A stretch of DNA of 64,000 nucleotides from Aquimonas voraii. Lineage in GTDB: Bacteria; Pseudomonadota; Gammaproteobacteria; Xanthomonadales; Xanthomonadaceae. Under the pieces are notes generated by a model. That model was not told the origin of the DNA, did no database searches, and saw only the letters and a program-made list of their open reading frames with translations. The DNA is taken from NCBI RefSeq assembly GCF_900101825.1, contig NZ_FNAG01000002.1, positions 558,001 to 622,000 on the forward strand, in the 5' to 3' direction. Positions 11,001 through 21,930 of this stretch are shown here, piece by piece. A program made the position numbers and the translations under genes. Each line of letters begins with the position of its first letter. Positions within the stretch are counted from its first letter, which is position 1.

Positions 11001-12506
11001 ATGTCCGCCCCCCTGCATTCCCGTCGTCTTCGGTCCGCTGCACGTCTGCGGCGCCTGCTACCGTTTTGCTTGCTCGTGCTCATGGGCTGCTGGGCGGGAA
11101 CGGCCCTGGCGCAGCAGACCTTCCATGTCGCCACCACCGGCAGCGATCAGCCGGGCGGCGGCAGCCAGGCGCAGCCTTGGCGCACCATCACCTACGCACT
11201 GGACCGCGTGCCGGATGGCAGCCTCATTCTGGTCGACCCGGGCACCTACACCGGGCGCGTGCGTATCCGCGGCAATTTTGCCCAGGGCGTGACCGTGCGT
11301 TCGCGCCTGCCCTACCAGGCGCGCCTGCGCGCCAGTGAGGCGGTGCTGACGATCTACAACGACGCGGCCGACATCGCCGGCATCACCATCGAGGGCTTCG
11401 ACATCGCCCACAGCGGCGCGGGCGCGTCGGCGCTGGTTGTGCATGTCCAGGACGGCGGCAGCACGGACACCCGTCGGATCACCCTGCGCGACAACATCCT
11501 GCGCGACAGCTGGAACAACGACATCCTGAAGATCAACAACGGCGCCAGCGGGATCCGCGTCATCGGCAATCTGTTCTACAACCAGCAGGGCTCGGACGAG
11601 CACATCGACATCAACTCGGTGGACGACGTGCTGGTCGAGGGCAATGTCTTCTTCAACGATTTCGCCGCCTCGGGCCGGACCAACGCCAACGACACGGCCG
11701 CCTACATCGTCGTCAAGGACAGCAACGGCAACGATGACGAGTATCTGGGCGCCCGCAACGTGATCGTGCGCAGGAACATCTTCCTCAACTGGCAGGGGTC
11801 CTCGGGCTCGAACTTCCTGCTGTTCGGCGAGGATGGACATCCCTATCACGAGGCCTTCGACTGCGTGGCCGAGAACAACCTGTTCATCGGCAATGCTGGC
11901 AACGCCATCCGCGCGGCCTTCGGCGTCAAGGGTTCGCGCGACATCGTGTTCCGCGCCAATACCGTGGTCGGCGACCTGCCGGGCAATGCCTTCGCGATGC
12001 GCTTGAACCGCGAGGGCAGCAATCCGACGGTGCAGAACATCCGCTTCTTCAACAATCTGTGGGCCGACCCCACCGGCAGCATGGCCGACTTCAGCGACGT
12101 GCTGTCCGCCGACGTGAGCGGCATCGTGCTGCGTCGCAATGGCTACTTCAACGGCGGCTCGACCATTCCTCAGGACGCGGGCGACGCGGTCAACGTCAGC
12201 AATGACGGCGAGGCGCGCATCGGCGATCCGCGCCTGCCAACGCAGGCCGGCATCGTGACGCCGCACTGGCTGCAGGCGCAGTCGCGGTTCAACGGCGGCT
12301 TCGAACGCATCGCCGACGTCTTCGGTTACTACGCCCTGACCTATGGCCAGCCGGCGGCGGGTGGGGGGGGCATCGACCAGGCGGATCCCGCACAGATGCC
12401 GGGCGATGATCTTCTGGGGCGCACGCGCGGCGCTTCGCCCGATCTGGGCGCCGTCGAGCGTGTCGAGGTGGCACCTGTGCTGTTCGCCAACGGCTTCGAG
12501 CCCTGA
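11001..12506 (+). CDS. Secreted right-handed beta-helix protein ending in LFANGFEP
   Basis: A 501-residue secreted protein. The signal peptide ends around GTALAQ (residue 38). DUF1565/pectate-lyase-like features follow: an N-terminal TTGSDQPGGGSQAQPWRTI phrase, then repeated short strands such as ITIEGFDI, ITLRDNIL, VLVEGNVF and VIVRRNIF, which are coils of a parallel beta-helix. Near the end RTRGASPDLGAVE is the usual closing phrase of this family. The last eight residues are LFANGFEP, identical to the end of the metalloprotease at 53110. No catalytic residues could be assigned, so polysaccharide binding or cleavage is only a possibility. It has its own promoter. Confidence 0.8.
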   Translation: MSAPLHSRRLRSAARLRRLLPFCLLVLMGCWAGTALAQQTFHVATTGSDQPGGGSQAQPWRTITYALDRVPDGSLILVDPGTYTGRVRIRGNFAQGVTVRSRLPYQARLRASEAVLTIYNDAADIAGITIEGFDIAHSGAGASALVVHVQDGGSTDTRRITLRDNILRDSWNNDILKINNGASGIRVIGNLFYNQQGSDEHIDINSVDDVLVEGNVFFNDFAASGRTNANDTAAYIVVKDSNGNDDEYLGARNVIVRRNIFLNWQGSSGSNFLLFGEDGHPYHEAFDCVAENNLFIGNAGNAIRAAFGVKGSRDIVFRANTVVGDLPGNAFAMRLNREGSNPTVQNIRFFNNLWADPTGSMADFSDVLSADVSGIVLRRNGYFNGGSTIPQDAGDAVNVSNDGEARIGDPRLPTQAGIVTPHWLQAQSRFNGGFERIADVFGYYALTYGQPAAGGGGIDQADPAQMPGDDLLGRTRGASPDLGAVERVEVAPVLFANGFEP

Positions 12507-15034
<2,528 letters not shown>

Positions 15035-15079
15035 GCCCGAGCGTGCTGGCCCCGCCGGACGGGCGGGCCCGCCATAACC

Positions 15080-15122
15080 AGCCCCGCATCGCCGAACCGT
15101 GGGTGATGCGGGGCTTGTTTTT
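15080..15122 (+). terminator. Rho-independent terminator of katG2
   Basis: AGCCCCGCATC-GCC pairs with GG-TGATGCGGGGCT around a short loop, and the stem is followed by TTGTTTTTG. It lies about 45 nt after the katG2 stop. Confidence 0.8.
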
Positions 15123-15145
15123 GCGCGACTGTCAGCCCAGCGGTT

Positions 15146-15305
15146 AGCAGCTTGTTGAAAACCTCCCTTCCGAGGAGTTTCTCAAGTCGGTGGTCCGGCG
15201 CAGTTCCGTACCGCCTGACGACACATCAATCGCTTTCGCGCTTGCTTCGTCGTCCCGGCATCCCTGGCCGGCCCAGCAGCCTGTTTTTCAACAGCCTGCT
15301 GGGCC
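15146..15305. repeat. Inverted-repeat element with terminal hairpin (MITE-like)
   Basis: The right end (15270-15305) is a near-perfect palindrome: GGCCCAGCAGcCTGTT, a TTTC loop, and AACAGcCTGCTGGGCC, with one C-C mismatch in a 16-bp stem. The left end (15146-15163) reads AGCAGCTTGTTGAAAACC, which matches the complement of the right end (AGCAGGCTGTTGAAAAAC) at 15 of 18 positions. Ends of the form AGGCTGTTGAAAAA are common in insertion sequences and their non-autonomous derivatives. No transposase and no target-site duplication are visible, so this is at best a degenerate element. It occupies the katG2-pldA gap. Confidence 0.4.
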
Positions 15306-15377
15306 TCGCCGAAAGCGGGGCGCAGGCCCCGGACCTTGGCCTAAGCTAGGCCGCTCGTTTCGCCTCGATGGCCCCTC

Positions 15378-16517
15378 ATGCGCTTGGAATTCGCTTTGTG
15401 CTTCGCTCTTCCCGCCAGTCTCGGCCTGCTGTCTGCGCTCGTTCCGGCGAACGCCGCGCTGGCGCAGGAGAACACCGGGGTCGCGCCCGCCACCGTCGAA
15501 GCCTGCGCCGCGATCGACTCCGATCCCGTGAGACTGCAGTGCTACGACCGCGCGGTGGGCCGCGACCCGCATAGGGTGGCAAAGGCTGAGCGCCAGAACG
15601 CCGAGCTCGCTGCCGCTTATGACGCGCTGGATGCCCGTTTGCATCCCGACGGCGTGCGCAACCAGGCGGAAGAGCGGGTGGCGGCGAGCATCGCTTCGCG
15701 CGAGCTGTCCGCACTGGACCGGCGCTGGGAACTCAGCCCCGAGTCCAAGCTCGGCAGCTTCAACCTGCGTGCCTACAAGCCGGTGTATCTGCTGCCCTTC
15801 GCCTGGAACAATCGGCCCAACCGTCTGCCGCAGAGCCCGAATCCAGACAATCGCCAGCAGGATCCCTTCGACCTGCAGCCGACTGAAGCGCGCTTCCAGC
15901 TGAGCCTGAAAACCAAGGTCGCGCAGGGTCTGGTCTTCGGCGAGGGCGATCTGTGGTTCGGCTACACCCAGAGCTCTCGCTGGCAGCTCTACAACAGCCG
16001 CACCTCGCGACCCTTCCGCGAGACCGTCTACGAGCCCGAGGCTCTGCTGGTGTTCGCCCCCAAGGCCAAGCTGCTGGGCTGGGACTTGCGCATGGCCAGC
16101 ATCGGCATCAACCACCAGTCGAACGGCCGCAGCCTGCCGCTGTCGCGCAGCTGGAACCGGGTGGTGGCCGCCTTCGGCTTCGAGCGTGAGAACTGGCTGC
16201 TGACCCTGCGTCCGTGGTGGCGGATCAGCGAAGACGCGGCAACCGACGACAACCCCGACATCAGCGACTTCCTCGGGCGCGGCGACATCAACCTCGTGCA
16301 TCGCCGTGGCGACCATGAGTTCGCGCTGCTGGCAAGACACACCTTCAAATCCGGCGAAGATTCGCGCGGTGCCCTGCAGTTCGACTGGAGCTTCCCGCTG
16401 TCGCGAAGCCTGCGCGGCCACGTGCAGCTGTTCGAGGGCTATGGCGAGAGCCTGATCGACTACAACGTTCGCAGCACCCAGGTCGGGGTGGGTATCTCGC
16501 TGTTCGAGTGGTTCTGA
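15378..16517 (+). CDS. pldA: Outer-membrane phospholipase A1 (OmpLA)
   Basis: A 379-residue integral outer-membrane phospholipase that hydrolyses acyl chains of phospholipids misplaced in the outer leaflet, with dimerisation and Ca2+ as switches. After a signal peptide (to about residue 29) and a roughly 90-residue N-terminal extension comes a 12-strand barrel domain. The catalytic phrase NHQSNGRSLPLSRSWNR gives H246, S248 and N260, with the Ser-to-Asn distance of 12 seen in E. coli PldA (S144, N156). The conserved end phrase FEGYGESLIDYN and a terminal aromatic (WF) fit the barrel. The N-terminal extension with a Cys pair is longer than in the E. coli enzyme and is common in Xanthomonadales homologues. 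Confidence 0.93.
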   Translation: MRLEFALCFALPASLGLLSALVPANAALAQENTGVAPATVEACAAIDSDPVRLQCYDRAVGRDPHRVAKAERQNAELAAAYDALDARLHPDGVRNQAEERVAASIASRELSALDRRWELSPESKLGSFNLRAYKPVYLLPFAWNNRPNRLPQSPNPDNRQQDPFDLQPTEARFQLSLKTKVAQGLVFGEGDLWFGYTQSSRWQLYNSRTSRPFRETVYEPEALLVFAPKAKLLGWDLRMASIGINHQSNGRSLPLSRSWNRVVAAFGFERENWLLTLRPWWRISEDAATDDNPDISDFLGRGDINLVHRRGDHEFALLARHTFKSGEDSRGALQFDWSFPLSRSLRGHVQLFEGYGESLIDYNVRSTQVGVGISLFEWF

Positions 16518-16573
16518 GCGCGCTGCCGCCCCGCCCATGGCTCGTGGCACAGAGCCTCGGCTTCGGCGGTTGC

Positions 16574-16579
16574 TAGCAT
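16574..16579 (+). promoter_or_regulatory. -10-like element before the M14 gene
   Basis: TAGCAT lies 33 nt before the ATG at 16612, one of a series of TANNNT elements seen ahead of genes in this window. No clear -35 accompanies it. Confidence 0.3.
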
Positions 16580-16611
16580 TCCGGCACCCACACTGCAGCG
16601 AGACCCGAAGC

Positions 16612-17535
16612 ATGCGCACGGACGCCTTCTATCCGATCGGAACGCCCGGACAGCCCTGGGGAGCAGCCGAACGCGCCGAATGGCTGGCGCGGCAGCGCCG
16701 CCAGCGCAGCTATGCCGAGGACGTGGTCGGCCTCATCGACAGCCTGCGCGAGCGTTTCGAGGTGATCGAGTACGGTGCGCTCGACTACAGCGGCGAGCAC
16801 TTCCAGCTGTACGCCCTGCGCAGCCGCGACTGGAACCCCGCGCTTCCGGTCGCGCTGGTCACCGGGGGCGTGCACGGCTACGAGACCAGCGGCGTGCATG
16901 GCGCCCTGCGCTTCCTTGAGCGCGATGCGCAGCGCTATGGGGGGCGCATCAACCTGCTGGTGGCGCCCTGCGTCAGCCCCTGGGCCTATGAGCGCATCCA
17001 TCGCTGGAATGCGCAGGCGATCGACCCCAACCGCAGCTTTCGCGCAGACGGTGCCGCCGAAGAGGCGTCCGCGCTGATGCGCCTCGTGCAGGCACTGCCG
17101 GGTGAGATCCTCCTGCACATCGACCTGCATGAGACGACCGACACCGACGAGAGCGAGTTCCGCCCGGCGCTGGCGGCGCGCGACGGCAAGCCCTTCGAGC
17201 CCGGCGAGATCCCCGATGGGTTCTACCTCGTCGGCGATACGCAGAACCCGCAGCTTGCGTTCCAATCGGCGGTGATCGAGGCCGTGGCGCGGGTGACCCA
17301 CATCGCGCCGGCCGATGCCGCCGGCCGGATCATCGGCTCGGACGTGGTGGCGCCGGGCGTGATCCTGTATCCGTTCAAGGCGCTCGGCCTGTGCGCGGGC
17401 ATGACCGATGCGGTCTTCACGACCACCACCGAGGTCTATCCCGACAGCCCGCGGGCGACGCCCGAGCAGTGCAATGCTGCGCAAGCGGCTGCCGTGTGCG
17501 CGGCGATCGAGTTCGCGCTGTCTCAGCGCGGATAG
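16612..17535 (+). CDS. M14-family metallocarboxypeptidase-like protein
   Basis: A 307-residue cytosolic protein of the M14 zinc carboxypeptidase clan. GGVHGYETSG carries the first zinc ligands (H-x-x-E) and HIDLHETTD the third His. RSRDWNPALPVALVTGG and INLLVAPCVSPWAYE surround the core as in succinylglutamate desuccinylase/aspartoacylase-like and MpaA-like members. The C-terminal FTTTTEVYPDSP is the likely position of the catalytic Glu. No signal peptide is present, so it may process small peptides or acylated amino acids inside the cell; the substrate is unknown. It ends at a strong bidirectional terminator shared with the VWA gene. Confidence 0.8.
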   Translation: MRTDAFYPIGTPGQPWGAAERAEWLARQRRQRSYAEDVVGLIDSLRERFEVIEYGALDYSGEHFQLYALRSRDWNPALPVALVTGGVHGYETSGVHGALRFLERDAQRYGGRINLLVAPCVSPWAYERIHRWNAQAIDPNRSFRADGAAEEASALMRLVQALPGEILLHIDLHETTDTDESEFRPALAARDGKPFEPGEIPDGFYLVGDTQNPQLAFQSAVIEAVARVTHIAPADAAGRIIGSDVVAPGVILYPFKALGLCAGMTDAVFTTTTEVYPDSPRATPEQCNAAQAAAVCAAIEFALSQRG

Positions 17536-17547
17536 CTTGTTCGACTG

Positions 17548-17600
17548 GCCTCCTGCGGCTCGGCTGGACTGGGCCGAGCCGCAGGAGGCGAATGGTTCTT
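17548..17600. terminator. Strong bidirectional terminator
   Basis: A perfect 17-bp stem (17548-17564 with 17573-17589; arm GCCTCCTGCGGCTCGGC) and an 8-nt loop lie between the convergent M14 and VWA genes. On the plus strand it is followed by GAATGGTTCTTT. Confidence 0.75.
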
Positions 17601-17610
17601 TCACCTGCTC

Positions 17611-19335
17611 TCAGCGCGCGGGCACTTCGGCGCAGGTCAAGCTGCGCGCCAGCCCGATCAACTGCAGGAACTCACCGCGCAGACCGTCACGGTCCTCGCC
17701 ACGCGAGGCCACCGCCAGCTGCTCGACGCGATCCCAGCTCATCGCGCCGGCGTGTTCACCGCCGCGCAGCAGTTCACCATAGCCGGCGACCGCGGCGGCG
17801 AAGCCGAGGTTGGCGCTGGGCTGCTCGCGCAAGTTACCGCGGGCGATTGGCTGTTCGATCAGCTGGCTGGCGTCTTCGCCCGGGCGCTTGTAGCGCAGAC
17901 GCAGCAGGGCGATCTCGTCGCTGCGGGCGTCAGCGAGGGCGTTCGCGGGCGCGTAGCGCAGCGGCGCGCTGGCCTCGCCGCCGGAGCCGACCAGGGCGAT
18001 CTCGTACAGGGCGGTGACGCTGTGGCCGGCGCCGATCTCGCCTGCATCTACGCGGTCGTTGTCGAAGTCCTCGCGCGCCAGCAGGCGGTTCTCGTAGCCC
18101 AGCAGGCGGTACTCGGCGACCACGGCGGGATTGAACTCGACCTGGATCTTCACGTCGCTCGCCAGCGTGTGCAGGGTGCCGCCCATCTGCGCCACCAGCA
18201 CCTTGCGGGCTTCCAGCAGGCTGTCGATGTAGGCGTAGTTGCCGTTGCCGATATCGGCCAGGCGCTCGGCGGTCTGCTCGTTGTAGTTGCCGGTGCCGAA
18301 GCCCAGCACGCTGAGCGCCACGCCGGACTTCCGCTGGTCCGCGACGAGGGTCTCCAGCGCGTTGTGGTCGACCGTGCCGACGTTGAAGTCGCCGTCGCTG
18401 GCGAGGATCACCCGGTTGATGCCGCCCTCGACGCGCGCTTGCTTCGCCACGGCATAGGCCAGGGCGATGCCGGCGCCGCCATTGGTCGAGCCACCGGCTT
18501 CGAGCCGCTCCAGCGCGGCCAGGATCTCGCCGCGCCGCGCGCCCGACGTCGGCGGCAGCACCAGGCCGGCGCTGCCGGCGTAAGCCACGATGGCGACCGA
18601 ATCCTCATCGCGCAGCTGGTTCACCAGCAGGGCGAAGCCGCGCTTCAGAAGGGGCAGCTTGGCGTCGTCGTACATCGAGCCCGAGGTGTCAATCAGGAAC
18701 ACCAGGTTCGCCGGCGGCAGCGCGCGGGCATCGACCGCCTGCGCCTGCAGCGCCACCTGCAGCAGCAGGCGTTTGTCGTGGAAGGGCGAGGGCGCGAGCT
18801 CGGTGGCGAAGGCGAAGGGCGCCTCGCCAGGGCGTGGCGCCGGGTAGTCGTAGCTGAAGTAGTTGATGAGTTCCTCGATGCGCACGGCATCGGAGGGCGG
18901 CCGTTGGCCGGCGTGGAGCATGCGGCGGAGGTTGCTGTAGGCGCCGGTGTCGACGTCGATGGAGAAGGTCGAGACCGGCTGCTCGGCGACGCGCAGAATG
19001 CCGTTGCGCTCGATCTCGGCATAGTTTTCCCGATTCGCTGCGGGGGCTGACATCGGCGAGGGGGGCGGCGGTGCTGAAAGGACGACCGGCCTTTGGCTTT
19101 CCAACTGGCTGACGCGCGTCCCTGTGACCGTGATCTGGTCAAGGTTGGAGCTTCCGCGGGGAGCCGCCGCAGTGCTGGGATCCGCGGCCTCGGATTTCGT
19201 TGGCTCGGGCGACTGCGCCACCTTCTGTGCCGGCCCCTGGCAGGCGGCCAGCAGGATGAGGCCGAGGGCGAGCGCGAATGCCCACGCGGGGCGGCGGTGA
19301 AGGGCGTGGGTGGAGCGATTGGAGGGGGTGTGCAT
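17611..19335 (-). CDS. VWA-domain lipoprotein (YfbK type) with a TonB-box-like motif
   Basis: A 574-residue protein. The start at 19335 places a lipobox LLAAC at residues 28-32, so C32 should be lipidated. A Pro/Ala-rich linker contains LDQITVTGTR at residues 65-74, which resembles the TonB box of TonB-dependent receptors. Then come the von Willebrand N-terminal extension (about 105-205), a VWA domain with MIDAS DTSGSM (D216), and a C-terminal DUF3520 region. YfbK-like VWA proteins are widespread and of unknown function; they probably bind proteins through a divalent metal. The motif is shared with the putative anti-sigma protein at 29001. The gene is divergent from hutF. Confidence 0.85.
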   Translation of the reverse strand: MHTPSNRSTHALHRRPAWAFALALGLILLAACQGPAQKVAQSPEPTKSEAADPSTAAAPRGSSNLDQITVTGTRVSQLESQRPVVLSAPPPPSPMSAPAANRENYAEIERNGILRVAEQPVSTFSIDVDTGAYSNLRRMLHAGQRPPSDAVRIEELINYFSYDYPAPRPGEAPFAFATELAPSPFHDKRLLLQVALQAQAVDARALPPANLVFLIDTSGSMYDDAKLPLLKRGFALLVNQLRDEDSVAIVAYAGSAGLVLPPTSGARRGEILAALERLEAGGSTNGGAGIALAYAVAKQARVEGGINRVILASDGDFNVGTVDHNALETLVADQRKSGVALSVLGFGTGNYNEQTAERLADIGNGNYAYIDSLLEARKVLVAQMGGTLHTLASDVKIQVEFNPAVVAEYRLLGYENRLLAREDFDNDRVDAGEIGAGHSVTALYEIALVGSGGEASAPLRYAPANALADARSDEIALLRLRYKRPGEDASQLIEQPIARGNLREQPSANLGFAAAVAGYGELLRGGEHAGAMSWDRVEQLAVASRGEDRDGLRGEFLQLIGLARSLTCAEVPAR

Positions 19336-19464
19336 GGCAGGTGGCCTCGGCTGGGGTGCGCAAGCGTGTACGCAGCGATGGCGCGAATGGGGTTGGGCGC
19401 TCCGATCGGGCCGCGGGAGCGCCCCAGCCTGCGCGGAACGCGCGGCTTCCGCCACAATCCGCAG

Positions 19465-20850
19465 ATGTCCAGCCCAAGCCCTGCTTCACTACCTCCCTGC
19501 CGTCTCTGGCTGCCCGCTCCCGCCGGTCCGCAGGTGTCCGCCCTGTCCGTGGTGACGGATGCGCGGGGACGGATCGCCCGTCTGCAGCCGTCCGTCGAGG
19601 ACTCCAGCCTGCCCTGGGCCGTGCCTGGCGTGGCCAACCTGCATTCGCATGCCTTCCAGCGCGCGATGGCCGGCCTCGCCGAGCGGCGCTTGAACCCGCA
19701 GGACAGCTTCTGGACCTGGCGCGAGACCATGTACCAGCTGGCTGCGCGCTTTGACCCGGACAGCCTTCGCGACGTCGCCGCCCAGCTCTATGCCGAGATG
19801 CTCGAAGCGGGCTACACGCGGGTCTGCGAGTTCCACTATCTGCACCATGCGCCGGACGGCCGCCCCTACGCGGATCCGGCGGCGATGTCGCGGGCCCTGA
19901 TCGAGGCTGCGCGTGAGACCGGCATCGGGCTCACCCTCCTGCCGGTGCTGTACATGACGGGCGGCTTCGATGGTCGTGCGCTCAGCGAGCGCCAGCGTCG
20001 CTTCGGCCATTCGATCGATGCCTACATGCGCCTGCTGGACACCCTGCGCGCGGAAGAAAACGAGCGCCTGCGGATCGGATGTGCCCTGCACAGCCTGCGC
20101 GCCGTTCCGCCGGATGCGATGCGCGAAGTGCTGGCCGCACTGCCGGGCGACAGTCGCATCCACATCCACATCGCCGAGCAGACCGGCGAGGTCGAGGAGT
20201 GCGTCGCCCTGCGCGGCGCGCGGCCGGTCGAATGGCTGTACGCGAACGCCGAGGTCGATGCCCGCTGGACGCTTGTGCACGCCACCCACCTCAGCGCCGA
20301 GGAGACGCGCGCCATCGCGCACAGCGGCGCGACGGTCGCGATTTGCACCACCACCGAGGCCAACCTCGGTGACGGTTTGTTCCCGCTGCTCGACTTCATG
20401 TCTGGGGGCGGTCGTTTCGGCGTCGGCAGTGACTCGCACGCGAGCGTCAGCTTGGTCGAAGAACTGCGCTGGCTGGAGTACGGCCAGCGCCTGCTGCACC
20501 GGCATCGCACCCTGGCGGTGGATGCTGGGACCCGCTCGGTTGGTGAAAGCCTGTTGGCTGCGGCGCTGCGCGCGGGGGCGGACTCCGCAGGGCAGGGCAG
20601 CGCGGTGCCCGGGGGCGTATTTGCAACCGGCGCCGACGCCGACCTCGTCACCCTGCAGGGCAGCCATCCCGCCCTGCACGCGGCGACGGCGGCGGATGTC
20701 ATCGATCGCTGGCTGTTCGCCAGCAACCGGCCGGCCATCGACGGCGTCTGGGTGGGGGGGCTGCAGCGCGTGTCCGCCGGGCGCCATCTGCAGGGCGAGG
20801 CGATCGAGGCGCGCTTTGCGGCCACGCTCAAGACCTTGCTGCTCTCTTGA
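19465..20850 (+). CDS. hutF: Formimidoylglutamate deiminase HutF
   Basis: A 461-residue amidohydrolase that converts N-formimino-L-glutamate to N-formyl-L-glutamate and ammonia in the five-step histidine degradation route. Metal ligands are visible in NLHSHAFQRAMAG (HxH), HIHIAEQ, VHATHLS and GSDSHAS (Asp). FQRAMAGLAERR and SFWTWRETMY are diagnostic of HutF against other amidohydrolases such as guanine deaminase. The ATG at 19465 was chosen; the frame is open far upstream but over the divergent promoter region. No hutH, hutU, hutI or hutG lies in the window, so the pathway must be split if it is complete. Confidence 0.92.
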   Translation: MSSPSPASLPPCRLWLPAPAGPQVSALSVVTDARGRIARLQPSVEDSSLPWAVPGVANLHSHAFQRAMAGLAERRLNPQDSFWTWRETMYQLAARFDPDSLRDVAAQLYAEMLEAGYTRVCEFHYLHHAPDGRPYADPAAMSRALIEAARETGIGLTLLPVLYMTGGFDGRALSERQRRFGHSIDAYMRLLDTLRAEENERLRIGCALHSLRAVPPDAMREVLAALPGDSRIHIHIAEQTGEVEECVALRGARPVEWLYANAEVDARWTLVHATHLSAEETRAIAHSGATVAICTTTEANLGDGLFPLLDFMSGGGRFGVGSDSHASVSLVEELRWLEYGQRLLHRHRTLAVDAGTRSVGESLLAAALRAGADSAGQGSAVPGGVFATGADADLVTLQGSHPALHAATAADVIDRWLFASNRPAIDGVWVGGLQRVSAGRHLQGEAIEARFAATLKTLLLS

Positions 20851-20855
20851 TCCCG

Positions 20856-21266
20856 ATGGCCTGGGCCCTGGCCGCCGACGCGGTGCTATTCCTGCACCTC
20901 TGTGTGGTGGCCTTCGTGGTGCTGGGCCTCGGCCTGATCGTGCTCGGTAACCTGCGCGGCTGGTGCTACGTCAATGCCTGGTGGTTCCGCCTCGTCCATC
21001 TCCTCACCATCGGCGTGGTGGTGGTGCAGAGCTGGCTGGGCAAGCTGTGCCCACTCACCACGCTGGAGCTCTGGCTGCGCGAACGGGCCGGCGAGGCGAG
21101 CTACAACGGTGGATTCATCGAGTACTGGCTCAGCCGGCTGCTCTACGTCGAAGCCCCACCCTGGGCTTTCGTGCTGGCCTACACCGTCTTCGGGCTCTGC
21201 GTGGTGGCGGCCTGGGGGCAGTGGCCGCCGCGACGCCCCGGGGCTTCCGCCGGCCGTTCCGTCTGA
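20856..21266 (+). CDS. DUF2784 integral membrane protein
   Basis: A 136-residue protein with four predicted membrane helices (about residues 5-28, 38-60, 85-105 and 108-125). The phrases LADAVLFLHLCVVAFVV-like at the start, GNLRGWCYVNAWWFRLVHL and CPLTTLELWLRERAGE identify the DUF2784 family, whose role is unknown. An in-frame TTG at 20847 overlaps the hutF stop and would add three residues; ATG 20856 was preferred. It is probably co-transcribed with hutF, without an obvious functional link. Confidence 0.8.
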   Translation: MAWALAADAVLFLHLCVVAFVVLGLGLIVLGNLRGWCYVNAWWFRLVHLLTIGVVVVQSWLGKLCPLTTLELWLRERAGEASYNGGFIEYWLSRLLYVEAPPWAFVLAYTVFGLCVVAAWGQWPPRRPGASAGRSV

Positions 21267-21624
21267 GGGCTGCCGCAAGGCTTCGAGTCGCCCGATGGAT
21301 GCCTCGAAGTGAAACGCCCCGGAAATCCCGAAGACTCGTTGGTGTGAGTCAGGCCGCCATTGCCATCTCACTGGGTTGCCGATAGTCGGCCGCTTCGGCC
21401 CCCGCCGGGGGTGGGTTCCCCTCGTCAACGAAGAGCCCGACGGTCAGTAGTCGAAAGGTCCTCGGCCATGGATGGGCCATGAGCTCGTACGAGGGGCGGA
21501 AGGCAGCCCCGTGTTTGGTGGCGAGTTGGGCGCGTCGTCGACCGGATGCGCAGCGTTTTGAGTAAGGATTCTCGAAGAAAAGCTCGTCAAATCAGCGATC
21601 TGGAACTTCCTTGCGTCTCGCCTG
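21267..21624. other. Non-coding stretch before metY
   Basis: About 360 nt without a supportable gene. An open frame on the minus strand overlaps the DUF2784 gene and has no family resemblance. Local GC repeats (GGCCCCCGCCGGGGG) give a small hairpin near 21395. No insertion sequence or RNA gene was recognised. Confidence 0.4.
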
Positions 21625-21653
21625 TTGCGCTGCACGCAAACGCTCCTTATACT
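21625..21653 (+). promoter_or_regulatory. Promoter of metY/rimP operon
   Basis: TTGCGC (21625-21630), a 17-nt spacer and TATACT (21648-21653) lie 15 nt before the tRNA. The spacer begins inside a short palindrome, TTGCG-CTGCA-CGCAA. A strong sigma-70 promoter is expected here. Confidence 0.65.
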
Positions 21654-21667
21654 GGGCGTCTGACTGA

Positions 21668-21744
21668 TGCGGGGTGGAGCAGTCTGGCAGCTCGTCGGGC
21701 TCATAACCCGAAGGTCGCAGGTTCAAATCCTGCCCCCGCTACCA
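21668..21744 (+). tRNA. metY: Initiator tRNA-fMet (CAT)
   Basis: A 77-nt tRNA with encoded CCA. The anticodon loop CTCATAA sits on a stem with three consecutive G-C pairs (GGG/CCC), the hallmark of the initiator. The 1:72 position is unpaired (T1 opposite T72), which fits initiator identity, though the usual mismatch is C:A. As in E. coli metY it leads the rimP-nusA-infB operon. Confidence 0.95.
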
Positions 21745-21785
21745 TCAGTGACGCCGTGAAGGATCGATTCTTTCAGCGGCATTGC

Positions 21786-21816
21786 AAAGAGCCTCCCCGT
21801 GAGGCTCTTTCATTTT
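21786..21816 (+). terminator. Terminator/attenuator between metY and rimP
   Basis: A 10-bp stem (AAAGAGCCTC with GAGGCTCTTT) and 5-nt loop are followed by CATTTT. It lies 41 nt after the tRNA and before rimP, so it probably trims most transcripts to the tRNA while read-through serves the operon. Confidence 0.75.
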
Positions 21817-21930
21817 CGGGCCCGCAGCGTCGGTGAGGTTGTCCGGCGAGGCTCCGGTGTCTTGGACAGGGCCCTGTGCCCTGGCTGCGCTCCGCCTGGC
21901 TGCGAGCGCGCGAGATCCGGAGGTCGGTCC

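Larger units (their letters stand above)
15035..15377. other. katG2-pldA intergenic region
   Basis: This gap holds the katG2 terminator, the MITE-like inverted repeat, and a -10-like TAAGCT at 15342-15347 in the phrase CCTAAGCTAGG, which probably belongs to the pldA promoter. No convincing -35 precedes it. No coding sequence is supported. Confidence 0.5.

Noticed and set aside
19093-19464. N-terminal extension of HutF
   Set aside because: The extension would read through the start region of the divergent VWA gene and is unlike any HutF.
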